The notes under the pieces were generated by a model. The model ran no database searches and was not told where the DNA came from. It saw nothing but the letters and a program-made list of their open reading frames with translations. Positions 1 to 6,417 of a DNA stretch of 11,334 bases are shown here, piece by piece (positions within the stretch are counted from its first letter, which is position 1; the number at the start of each line of letters is the position of its first letter). Both the position numbers and the translations under genes were made by a program. Source of the DNA: an uncultured Pseudomonadota bacterium (lineage in GTDB: Bacteria; Pseudomonadota; Alphaproteobacteria; Rs-D84); contig CAMVPZ010000024.1 of assembly GCA_947169505.1 (NCBI GenBank), positions 1 through 11,334 on the forward strand. Direction: 5' to 3'.

Positions 1-1286
1 TCCAACATTTTGATAAATATTTCTTTGGCTTGTTTACCGTTAATTTCGTTGCTTGCAATCATATCAACCAATTCTGCGATGTTTTCTGGTGTGATAATAC
101 GTGGTGCATCTGGATCTGTATTTTCGGTAATTTTATTTTCAATGTCCATGTTTTCAGGATGAGCGAATAATTCACTTATTAACCAGTTTGCAACAGGTTT
201 AGCACGTTCTTTTTTGCCGTTCACCGCCGCATCATACCAACGTGAGATATCAACAGTTTCTGTTAAACGGTTTGCATCATATTCTGGTAAACCATATTCA
301 TTGATATATCGCATGCGTGTTGCAGATGGTAATTCTGGCATTGTTTTTCGAACACGTTCGATATCTTCATCGGTAATTTCCAATTCTAATAAATCAGGAT
401 CTGGGAAATAACGATAATCAAGCGCATCTTCTTTGCTGCGCATTACAGATGTTGTGCCATCACCCTGGTTAAAACGCATGGTGTCTTGTGATACTGTGCC
501 GCCGTTTTCCAAGATTTCTACCTGGCGACGTGCTTCATATTCAATTGCTGTTTTAATAAATTTGAACGATACCATGTTTTTTGTTTCTGTGCGTGTGCCG
601 AATGTTTTTGCGCCAACAGGTCGAACAGATACATTAACGTCTGCACGCATGGAACCTTCTTCCATATTTGCTTTGGATACACCAAGTGCTCTCGCTATTT
701 CACGGATTTGACGTAAATATCTTTCTGCTTCATCAGGGGATGAAATATAAGAATTATTTTCTGGATTTTTTGTATCCAAAAATGTGACGATTTCTAATAA
801 TGTGACACCTGTTCTGTTGTAATCAGCAAAAGATTTTGTTGGGTGTGCATCGTGTTTCAATTTTCCAGCGTCTTGTTCCAAATGGGCACGTTCAATTAAA
901 ATCTTTTTTGGATTGCCGTCATCACCCATAATTTCAATGTATCCACGACCAACCACAGGTGGTTCTTCGGCAGGTTGTGAGATTTGATAGCCTTGAGGCA
1001 GGTCAGGGTAAAAATATTGTTTACGGGCAAATTTAGAATGTTTTGATATTTCGGCATTGATTCCCAAACCAAACTTAATAGCCTGTTCAACACAGTATTT
1101 ATTCAATACCGGCAACATACCCGGCATGGCAACGTCAACCATACATGCCTGAGTATTTGGGGCGATGGTGGGATTATAATCAGCGGATGCGCCACTGAAA
1201 ATTTTGCTGTTGGATAATACTTCTATGTGAGTTTCCAAACCGATAACTACTTCCCAATCTTGTGTTTTGCCTTTGATCGTAAACAT
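1..1286 (-). CDS. gatB: Aspartyl/glutamyl-tRNA amidotransferase subunit B (3' end outside window)
   Basis: GatB binds the misacylated Glu-tRNA(Gln) or Asp-tRNA(Asn) and catalyses its activation and transamidation, using ammonia delivered from GatA through the GatCAB complex in the cytoplasm. I translated the open frame from the edge: 428 codons are visible of the roughly 475-480 usual for the family, so only the end of the C-terminal GatB/YqeY-like tail is missing. Family signatures seen are EVVIGLETHIEVL near the N-terminus, RKQYFYPDLPQGYQISQ, the metal/ATP-site motif HLEQDAGK (residues 135-142), NRTGVTLLEIV, and DYRYFPDPDL around residue 290. The ATG at 1286 is preceded by AAGGAA (1295-1300) at 8-base spacing. 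It is the last gene of the gatC-gatA-gatB cluster, separated from gatA by 161 bases that contain a tRNA on the other strand. Confidence 0.96.
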   Translation of the reverse strand, partial: MFTIKGKTQDWEVVIGLETHIEVLSNSKIFSGASADYNPTIAPNTQACMVDVAMPGMLPVLNKYCVEQAIKFGLGINAEISKHSKFARKQYFYPDLPQGYQISQPAEEPPVVGRGYIEIMGDDGNPKKILIERAHLEQDAGKLKHDAHPTKSFADYNRTGVTLLEIVTFLDTKNPENNSYISSPDEAERYLRQIREIARALGVSKANMEEGSMRADVNVSVRPVGAKTFGTRTETKNMVSFKFIKTAIEYEARRQVEILENGGTVSQDTMRFNQGDGTTSVMRSKEDALDYRYFPDPDLLELEITDEDIERVRKTMPELPSATRMRYINEYGLPEYDANRLTETVDISRWYDAAVNGKKERAKPVANWLISELFAHPENMDIENKITENTDPDAPRIITPENIAELVDMIASNEINGKQAKEIFIKML

Positions 1287-1298
1287 TTTTATTTTTCC

Positions 1299-1327
1299 TT
1301 GCTTTTTGTTTTTTTATACTCTATTAT
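1299..1327 (+). promoter_or_regulatory. Candidate sigma70 promoter of tRNA-Phe
   Basis: A -35-like TTGCTT (1299-1304) is followed after 17 bases by a -10-like TATTAT (1322-1327). Transcription would begin about 7 bases before the mature tRNA. It sits in the 54-base gap between the tRNA and the divergent gatB start and overlaps the gatB ribosome binding site on the other strand. Matches are partial and the region is T-rich, so this is a plausible rather than proven promoter. Confidence 0.45.
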
Positions 1328-1340
1328 TTGTCCCACGGAT

Positions 1341-1416
1341 GGCCAGATAGCTCAGTTGGTAGAGCAAGGGACTGAAAATCCCTGTGTCAGAGGTTCGATT
1401 CCTCTTCTGGCCACCA
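1341..1416 (+). tRNA. tRNA-Phe (anticodon GAA)
   Basis: A full 76-nt cloverleaf can be drawn by eye. The acceptor stem is GGCCAGA/TCTGGCC, the D stem GCTC/GAGC with loop AGTTGGTA, and the anticodon stem AGGGA/TCCCT with loop CTGAAAA. The variable loop is GTGTC, and the T stem AGAGG/CCTCT carries the loop TTCGATT. The anticodon GAA lies at 1374-1376, which reads phenylalanine codons. The discriminator base is A and the 3' CCA (1414-1416) is encoded in the DNA. All stems are perfectly paired, so the gene looks functional. It lies on the strand opposite to, and between, gatA and gatB. A transcript running from gatA into gatB would therefore be antisense to it. Confidence 0.97.
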
Positions 1417-1439
1417 TTTTTTTATTGCTATCTTTTTTT
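1417..1439 (+). terminator. T-tract after tRNA-Phe, possible terminator
   Basis: Seven consecutive T follow the encoded CCA directly (1417-1423), and a second run of seven lies at 1433-1439, just before the convergent end of gatA. The only stable helices upstream are those of the tRNA itself, so this is not a classic hairpin terminator, but it is the likeliest stop for the tRNA transcript. Confidence 0.3.
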
Positions 1440-1447
1440 ACCATCTT

Positions 1448-2917
1448 TTATTCACCCATTATTATTGTTGGACGATTGTCAAAGTTTGCCGCTGTTTCAA
1501 TGTGTTTGGCAAGTTGTAATACACGCATATCGTCAAAGCGACGACCCACGACTTGCATGCCAAGTGGTAATCCGTTTGTTGCCAAACCACATGGTACAGA
1601 TACCGCCGGAACACCAGCCAAATTCATGGCAACAGTGAACAAATCCAAAGCATAATATTCCAATGGTGTTAAATCTGAATCAAGTGGTAATGCGGTGCCG
1701 GCACTTGATGGGCAAACGATTAAATCACATTGTTCAAATGCGTTGTTGAAAGCGTCTGCAATCATACGACGAACACGTGCCGCCTGCATGAAATATACTT
1801 CATAAGACTCACTGCTTAAAACTGCTGTTCCAATTAACATACGACGTTGAACTTCTTCGCCAAAGCCTGCTGCACGTGTTTTTTTGTATGTATCGTATAA
1901 ATCATCACCCTCAACACGCAAACCATATCTCATACCGTCATATCTGGCTAAATTAGAAGATGCTTCTGCTGGGGCGATAATATAATATGCCGCCAAAGCG
2001 TCCAAAACGTTTGGAATCGAAACTTCGACAATATCGGCACCCATGGATTTCAAATCTGCAATTCGTTTTTCAAACAGATTTTTCATGTCATTTGAAATTT
2101 CCACATTATTAAATTCTTTGATTATGCCGATGCGTAATTTTTTACCATCACCCAATATTGGTTGTAAATTACCATCGCTTTCAAATTTTGCATTTGGTGC
2201 GCTGGTTGAATCTTTGGCATCATGTCCGGCCATCACGGATAACAAAAGGGCGGCATCTTCAACCGTTCTCGCAATTGGGCCGGGTGTATCAAGACTTGAT
2301 GCAAATGCGACGCATCCCCAACGTGAACACAAACCGTATGTCGGTTTCATTCCAACCAAACCAGTTATTGCACATGGGAAACGAATCGAACCACCAGTAT
2401 CTGTTCCAGTTGCTGCAATTGCAAGTCCGCCCGCAACAGCCGATGTAGAACCACCCGACGAACCACCAGCGGTTAAACGTTTTTCAATTTGCCATGGACT
2501 GACCGGTGCGCCAAAATATGACGTTTTTGAAAATGTTCCCATCGCAAATTCATCCAAATTTGATTTACCCAACAATACAGTTCCTGAATCAATAAATTTT
2601 TGTGAAATTGTTGATTCATATTGTGGAACAAAATTTTCAAGCATATGTGAAGCCGCAGTTGTGCGAATACCATTTGTTGCAAATAAATCCTTCATCGCAA
2701 TTGGCATACCGTCCAATTTTAATGTATTTCCATTTGCATAACGTTTGTCTGATTCAGCGGCATCGTTTAATGCACGTTCGGGCGTATTTGTAATATAGCA
2801 ATTTAATTGTTTGCCATATTTTTCAATACGTTCCAAATAAGCACGTGTTAATTCTGTTGCGCTTATTTCACGAGATTTCAATTTTTCTAATGCTTGTTTT
2901 ATTGTCAGATTTATCAT
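1448..2917 (-). CDS. gatA: Aspartyl/glutamyl-tRNA amidotransferase subunit A
   Basis: GatA is the glutaminase subunit of GatCAB. It releases ammonia from glutamine, and the ammonia is channelled to GatB. The 489-residue protein has the full amidase-signature core. The Ser-cisSer-Lys triad is visible as K76 (in MPIAMKDLF), S153 (first Ser of GGSSGGS, residues 151-157) and the nucleophile S177 (in GTDTGGSIR). GMKPTYG follows at 189-195, and the C-terminal PAVSVPCG and LPLGMQVVG blocks are present. Length is normal for the family and no active-site residue is missing. The ATG at 2917 has AGGAA (2924-2928) 6 bases upstream, and the preceding small gene stops only 12 bases before it, so the two are probably co-transcribed. 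Without the aminoacyl-tRNA synthetases one cannot say whether the complex serves Gln, Asn or both. Confidence 0.97.
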   Translation of the reverse strand: MINLTIKQALEKLKSREISATELTRAYLERIEKYGKQLNCYITNTPERALNDAAESDKRYANGNTLKLDGMPIAMKDLFATNGIRTTAASHMLENFVPQYESTISQKFIDSGTVLLGKSNLDEFAMGTFSKTSYFGAPVSPWQIEKRLTAGGSSGGSTSAVAGGLAIAATGTDTGGSIRFPCAITGLVGMKPTYGLCSRWGCVAFASSLDTPGPIARTVEDAALLLSVMAGHDAKDSTSAPNAKFESDGNLQPILGDGKKLRIGIIKEFNNVEISNDMKNLFEKRIADLKSMGADIVEVSIPNVLDALAAYYIIAPAEASSNLARYDGMRYGLRVEGDDLYDTYKKTRAAGFGEEVQRRMLIGTAVLSSESYEVYFMQAARVRRMIADAFNNAFEQCDLIVCPSSAGTALPLDSDLTPLEYYALDLFTVAMNLAGVPAVSVPCGLATNGLPLGMQVVGRRFDDMRVLQLAKHIETAANFDNRPTIIMGE

Positions 2918-2929
2918 AGTCGTTCCTGT

Positions 2930-3310
2930 TTATTTGCTCTTGTATTTATCTTGGAATAATTGTTCAGCGATATTTTCTTTGATAAGCGGGGAAACACATT
3001 GACCACGTCTTAGGCAAGATAAGCAATTACTGTGAAATGTATTCCCTGGATACATTTGTATTGTTATGCTGTTTGGTTTGTTAATAGGATAGTCAACAGG
3101 TCTGTTATTTTGTTTACCGTTTGAAGATATTTGTAATATTCTTTTATCATAATGAACGCCAAAATGACAAAAATGTGTGTTTGATTGTGTGCCTTCTTTG
3201 ATTTCTTTTATTGCGTTCAAAAAGTCTTGTTTTTGTTGTTCTGTCCAGCGGGTAATATGGTATGTATTGCTGGAATCTTTTAGGAAAACATTTATTGTTG
3301 TGTCTGTCAT
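2930..3310 (-). CDS. Unrecognised small Cys/His-containing protein
   Basis: I do not recognise this 126-residue protein. It has no signal peptide or membrane segment and is basic towards the C-terminus. It carries HFCHFGVH (residues 46-53, with C48, H46, H49, H53) and a C-terminal NCLSCLRRGQC (residues 95-105, with C96, C99, C105). CxxC plus nearby Cys and His would suit a bound metal such as zinc or an Fe-S cluster, but that is inference. The ATG at 3310 has AAAGG upstream at 7-base spacing. The gene lies 18 bases after the preceding small gene and 12 bases before gatA in the same direction, so it is very likely translated from the gat transcript. Clean spacing and ribosome binding site support a real gene; its function is unknown. 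Confidence 0.75.
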   Translation of the reverse strand: MTDTTINVFLKDSSNTYHITRWTEQQKQDFLNAIKEIKEGTQSNTHFCHFGVHYDKRILQISSNGKQNNRPVDYPINKPNSITIQMYPGNTFHSNCLSCLRRGQCVSPLIKENIAEQLFQDKYKSK

Positions 3311-3328
3311 TGTTTTGCCTTTGTATTT

Positions 3329-3688
3329 TTATAAATTTTGTATCTTTTCTATCTGTGCTAAGCAATTATTAAGTTTAGCAATTTCTTCGTAATGTTTCGC
3401 AATTTCAGCCTTAATTTCCGCAGTTTTGTTTTCAAATTCACGCAATTTCGCGTGGTTTTCACGCCAAGTGCGAGTTTGCATTTCTTCAAGTTTTTTCATA
3501 ACTTCGGCAATAGAGGTTTTTCCCATATTGCGTATATTATTTAAACCCGTGCTTTCTATAGCTTTTATTAAATCACGTAAAGTGTTGATGTTATAAGTAA
3601 GCAAAGAATGCTTTGCACGTGTGGAAAGCCCTATGTTTTTTATAGAAATCTTTAATTCGTCATCTGTGAAATCATATATTTTTGACAT
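3329..3688 (-). CDS. Small protein with RNA polymerase alpha-CTD-like domain and coiled coil
   Basis: The protein has 119 residues. Residues 15-70 read like the helix-hairpin-helix C-terminal domain of RNA polymerase alpha: a LSTRAKHSLL helix, INTLRDL, then NIRNMGKTSIAEVMKKLEEM. Of the E. coli alpha-CTD DNA-contact positions, I align R24 with R265, S59 with S299 and E62 with E302. N268 and C269 appear as H27 and S28. From about residue 70 to the end it is charged and helical with heptad-like spacing, so probably a coiled coil. There is no alpha N-terminal domain, so this is not RpoA. Such a protein could bind AT-rich DNA or touch polymerase or a regulator, but this is inference. The ATG at 3688 comes 3 bases after the gatC stop, with a GGGG-containing binding site inside the gatC end, which implies tight coupling to gatC. 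Confidence 0.8.
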   Translation of the reverse strand: MSKIYDFTDDELKISIKNIGLSTRAKHSLLTYNINTLRDLIKAIESTGLNNIRNMGKTSIAEVMKKLEEMQTRTWRENHAKLREFENKTAEIKAEIAKHYEEIAKLNNCLAQIEKIQNL

Positions 3689-3691
3689 AGT

Positions 3692-3988
3692 TTAATCCCC
3701 ATCCATAACTTTTGGTACTGCAAAATAACCACGTGAAACACCTGCGTTATCGGGATCGTTTGCCAATATTTTATCACGCATGTTTGGCTCAGTGACCATA
3801 TCTTCACGTAGTGGTAATTTGTGTTCAGCTGGTGACAACATTGGTTTAACGCCAGTGGTATCAATTTTTTGTAATTTATCCAACCATTCTACCACGGAAT
3901 CTATATTCATTTTATCCAATTTTTCGTCAGGTATATCAATTTTGATTAAATCTGCGAATTTGTGTAATTGTTGCTTGCTAAATGCCAT
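3692..3988 (-). CDS. gatC: Aspartyl/glutamyl-tRNA amidotransferase subunit C
   Basis: GatC is the small belt-like subunit that wraps GatA and GatB and stabilises the amidotransferase. The 98-residue product matches the family in length and layout. It has an N-terminal helical stretch with FADLIKIDIPDEKLDK, then VEWLDKLQKIDTTGVKPM, the conserved HKLPLREDMV, and the C-terminal GYFAVPKVMDGD. I start it at the ATG at 3988. A TTG two codons upstream is also in frame, but the AGGA at 3995-3998 is 6 bases from the ATG and abuts the TTG. It is the first gene of the gat cluster, divergent from ruvX with a 39-base gap. The order gatC-two small genes-gatA-gatB is unusual. Confidence 0.95.
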   Translation of the reverse strand: MAFSKQQLHKFADLIKIDIPDEKLDKMNIDSVVEWLDKLQKIDTTGVKPMLSPAEHKLPLREDMVTEPNMRDKILANDPDNAGVSRGYFAVPKVMDGD

Positions 3989-4003
3989 TTTCAATCCTAT
4001 TAT
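3975..4003 (+). promoter_or_regulatory. ruvX: Candidate promoter of ruvX
   Basis: TTGCTA (3975-3980), 17 bases, then TATTAT (3998-4003). Transcription would start near 4010, leaving a leader of under 20 bases that contains the AAAGGG binding site. The -35 lies within the first codons of gatC. It overlaps the putative gatC promoter on the other strand. Confidence 0.4.
3995..3998 (-). promoter_or_regulatory. gatC: Ribosome binding site deciding the gatC start
   Basis: AGGA on the minus strand, 6 bases before the ATG at 3988 and directly adjoining the in-frame TTG at 3994. The spacing favours the ATG and gives a 98-residue rather than a 100-residue GatC. Confidence 0.6.
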
Positions 4004-4019
4004 TACTAATATAAAGGGT

Positions 4020-4047
4020 ATTATAATATGATTTTATGTGATTACAA
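4020..4047 (-). promoter_or_regulatory. gatC: Candidate promoter of the gatC cluster
   Basis: On the minus strand TTGTAA (4042-4047) is followed after 16 bases by a perfect TATAAT (4020-4025). The transcript would begin near 4013 and carry a leader of about 25 bases. The promoter lies over the first codons and binding site of ruvX, so transcription of the two divergent genes may interfere. Confidence 0.5.
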
Positions 4048-4474
4048 GAATTTTCCACGTATTGGACGCATAATTGGTGTTGATTGGGGGTTACGGCGGT
4101 GCGGTATCGCAATTACGGACGAAAATCGTGATTTTGTCTTTGTTCGACCGCAATTATATGTAAAAATTCAAGATGAATTAATCAAAAATATATTGAATAT
4201 TATCAAAGAAGACAAAATTGTTGGTGTGGTGTTGGGTTTGCCGTTGCATACAGATGGTTCTGATTCTGATACGACAAAAATGGTTCGTGAATTTGCAAAA
4301 ATATTGGAAACAAAAACTGATTTACCGATTATTTTTATTGAAGAAAATTTAACCAGCAATGCGGCACAAGAAGAGATAGGGCGAAAAAGCATCTCAAAAA
4401 TCAAACAGGAATTGGATTCCGTTTCCGCCAAAATAATTCTTGAAAATGCCGTTGCAATGCTGAAACGAATTTAA
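4028..4474 (+). CDS. ruvX: RuvX/YqgF-family RNase H-like nuclease (putative pre-16S rRNA nuclease / Holliday junction resolvase)
   Basis: The family has an RNase H fold and is linked to maturation of the 16S rRNA 5' end, and in some reports to Holliday junction resolution. The 148-residue protein shows the usual order of motifs: GVDWGLRRCGIAITD (D19), VGVVLGLPLHTDGS (residues 66-78), a FIEENLTS segment (103-110), and LDSVSAKIILENAVAML near the C-terminus (D130). D19, E105/E106 and D130 match the expected acidic positions. The segment that normally reads DER-L-(T/S)-(T/S) is EEN-L-T-S here, so the usual Arg is replaced by N107. Length is slightly above average because of about ten extra N-terminal residues. 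AAAGGG (4013-4018) lies 9 bases before the ATG. It is divergent from gatC and its stop overlaps the stop of the convergent transporter gene. Confidence 0.92.
   Translation: MILCDYKNFPRIGRIIGVDWGLRRCGIAITDENRDFVFVRPQLYVKIQDELIKNILNIIKEDKIVGVVLGLPLHTDGSDSDTTKMVREFAKILETKTDLPIIFIEENLTSNAAQEEIGRKSISKIKQELDSVSAKIILENAVAMLKRI
4471..4474. other. Shared palindromic stop TTAA of two convergent genes
   Basis: TTAA gives TAA for ruvX on the plus strand (4472-4474) and TAA for the transporter gene on the minus strand (4473-4471). The two coding regions overlap by exactly 4 bases and leave no room for an intergenic terminator. Confidence 0.95.
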
Positions 4475-5517
4475 TCTGGTTGTGTTTCGTCCGGGATTTT
4501 CCCATCTGTTGAAAGCAGTGTTGCTATCCAACGTGTTGATGAAAATTGAGCTGTTGTGATATAAACGGCTGCTAAAATTGGGACACTGAAAAACATTCCT
4601 GCTGGTCCCCAAATCATTCCCCAAAACACCAAATTTATTAATATAGCCAATGTTGAAATATTTAAAGTTTTTCCGGTTAATTTTGGATCTATGATATTTC
4701 CAAAAATGATTTCCAAACTGACCAAAGCAATAGCTGTGAATAATGCCAAATGCCATGTATCGCCACTGATTAAAGCAAAAGCAATTGGTAATGCGCATGC
4801 CAATATAGAACCAATTGTTGGAATATAATTAAGAATGAAGATTATAAATGCCCATACGCTGGCATATTCCAAACCAATTATTTTTAATGCGAAATATGCG
4901 CACAATCCCGTAGCGGCAGAAATGAAAGTTTTTGTAAACAAATATTTTTTCATGTTTTCATCAATGCTGTTCAAAATGAAACGCAATTTTTTAGATTTTA
5001 ATTTTGATATTGGCATTGCATCAATCTTTTTGTTAAATGAACTTTGTTCTATGAACATGAATATCATATAAATTAAAACCATGCCGGTGGACGTTGCAAT
5101 GCCAGCCAAAGACGAACCAATGTATCCGGCAATTTGTGGCAAGTTTGGTATTAAATTAATGTCTATATTAACACCGATTTTATCCGACAAATAATTACTG
5201 AATATAAGTAATTTTTGTTGTAATACAGGGGTTGATTGATACAATTCTATTAACATAGGTTTAATTTGTGTCGCAAACAAATAAATGATTCCACCGATTG
5301 TTGCAAACGATAAAAATCCAGATATGAAATTATAAAGTTTTGTTGGTGTTTTACATGAACCTTTTGATGTTTTATAACATGGCATGATTTTTCTGTAATA
5401 TGCAGCAATGGCATTCAAAAGATACCATAAAAATGTTGCGAACAATATTGGGATAAATATTGAACGCCCAATCCACAAGAGAAATATCAATGCGATGAAA
5501 AATACCAAATTATTCAT
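4471..5517 (-). CDS. AI-2E family transporter (PerM/TqsA-like permease)
   Basis: This is an inner-membrane protein of 348 residues in the AI-2 exporter/PerM superfamily, whose members have been tied to autoinducer-2 export, ion/proton antiport and permease roles. The substrate cannot be told from sequence. Hydrophobic segments lie roughly at residues 3-37 (two), 64-83, 130-157, 197-215, 218-250 (two), 257-275 and 287-320. Family hallmarks are the NYIPTIGS segment (230-237), IDPKLTGKTLNIS (276-288) and FWGMIWGPAGMFFSVP (298-313). The loop between the third and fourth segments (about 84-129) is the usual soluble region. The ATG at 5517 has AAAGGA 6 bases upstream, and the gene starts 15 bases after the stop of the preceding membrane protein. 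It is the last gene of the run that begins with the anchored protein at 8972. Confidence 0.9.
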   Translation of the reverse strand: MNNLVFFIALIFLLWIGRSIFIPILFATFLWYLLNAIAAYYRKIMPCYKTSKGSCKTPTKLYNFISGFLSFATIGGIIYLFATQIKPMLIELYQSTPVLQQKLLIFSNYLSDKIGVNIDINLIPNLPQIAGYIGSSLAGIATSTGMVLIYMIFMFIEQSSFNKKIDAMPISKLKSKKLRFILNSIDENMKKYLFTKTFISAATGLCAYFALKIIGLEYASVWAFIIFILNYIPTIGSILACALPIAFALISGDTWHLALFTAIALVSLEIIFGNIIDPKLTGKTLNISTLAILINLVFWGMIWGPAGMFFSVPILAAVYITTAQFSSTRWIATLLSTDGKIPDETQPD

Positions 5518-5532
5518 GTGATGTCCTTTGGT

Positions 5533-6387
5533 TTATAATGCAGATACGATGATAGCCAATAATAAGGCAATGTTTATGCAAACTGCTGTTAATGCATATC
5601 CGTTGTTAATGTTTTTTACAAAATCAGATTTGTGCTTTGTGTACCATAATGCATAAATTATCAACAAAGCCAAAGATAACATAAGTGTTGTTAATCCGGA
5701 AATTGCATTTTTACAAAATAACAAAAACAAAAATACAAATAATATATTGTTAAAATTCGACATAACCCATTTGTTAAATTTGGAATACCAATTACACTTA
5801 ATTTCCATGTTGGATTTTATATCTTTGCCTTTTAATAAATATCCCGGTGTCCACATCATTAAAAATGCAAATGGCATGGATAAAATAACTTTCCATGGGG
5901 ATATTCCCAATGTGACGGAACGTAAATATTTTGCATAAATACCAGATATTGCAACCCCAATTAAATACAAAGAAAACAGCAATGCCAATACAAATAAAAT
6001 AAAGAATACTGTTGTATGTGTATGCAACATGTAGAGTGCCATCATGCGAAAACGAAAAGTGTTTTCAATAATACCCGCTGTTAATAAAACAACGAATGAT
6101 GAAATAATGGAAATAAGTCCGGCACCGTTTGTGATAGCGATAAAATCATTTTGTGACATTTTGTCACGTGGTAATTTGCGTAATGTATAATATATTGATA
6201 ACACAAAAGATATTCCGCATAATGCGTACATTGGTGCAATTGTTTCAATATTGAATACCATTTGTATCAACGAATAAAACAAACAGAATAAAAAACTTAA
6301 TCCAATAAACGAAAAAGTGAATACCAACGGTTTATTAAAAAGCCATGTTTTTAATCTTGTTCCATTAAAGTTTTTTTCTTTTTTCAT
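5533..6387 (-). CDS. Unrecognised polytopic membrane protein
   Basis: I do not recognise a family. The 284-residue protein is very hydrophobic, with about eight likely membrane helices near residues 20-44, 50-68, 84-107, 125-149, 164-184, 211-227, 230-249 and 263-283. Between the fifth and sixth is a polar loop containing KGKDIKSN and KCNWYSKFNKW. The N-terminus is basic (MKKEKN) with no cleavable signal. HTHTT at 122-126, near the start of the fourth helix, is the most striking polar feature. The ATG at 6387 has AAGGAAAGGA upstream. It lies 30 bases after sufC and 15 bases before the transporter gene in the same direction, so it is probably part of the suf transcript. Whether it has anything to do with Fe-S assembly, for example import of iron or sulfur, is only a guess from position. 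Confidence 0.8.
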   Translation of the reverse strand: MKKEKNFNGTRLKTWLFNKPLVFTFSFIGLSFLFCLFYSLIQMVFNIETIAPMYALCGISFVLSIYYTLRKLPRDKMSQNDFIAITNGAGLISIISSFVVLLTAGIIENTFRFRMMALYMLHTHTTVFFILFVLALLFSLYLIGVAISGIYAKYLRSVTLGISPWKVILSMPFAFLMMWTPGYLLKGKDIKSNMEIKCNWYSKFNKWVMSNFNNILFVFLFLLFCKNAISGLTTLMLSLALLIIYALWYTKHKSDFVKNINNGYALTAVCINIALLLAIIVSAL

Positions 6388-6417
6388 GATTTATCCTTTC
6401 CTTAAGTATTTATGACA

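Noticed and set aside
1341..1416. Reverse complement of tRNA-Phe as a second tRNA (it would carry anticodon UUC, Glu, beside genes acting on Glu-tRNA)
   Set aside because: A 7-base loop of any tRNA mirrors this way. The mirrored D and T loops lack the GG and TTC elements, so it would not be a working tRNA; the Glu link is chance.
1227..1655. 142-codon plus-strand open frame running through the tRNA-Phe gene
   Set aside because: It crosses a perfect tRNA and the opposite strand of both gatB and gatA, and its product has no coherent features; it is a shadow.
2043..2741. 232-codon plus-strand open frame opposite gatA
   Set aside because: It lies wholly antisense to the conserved core of GatA; its Pro/Ala/Val-rich product reflects complementary GatA codons. 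No ribosome binding site of note.
3992..3994. TTG as the start codon of gatC
   Set aside because: The AGGA abuts it with no spacing, while the ATG two codons later has ideal 6-base spacing.
4022..4027. Perfect TATAAT on the plus strand directly before the ruvX ATG
   Set aside because: It would place the start site inside ruvX. ruvX has an AAAGGG binding site upstream that a transcript from here would lack. The same bases serve better as part of the minus-strand gatC promoter.
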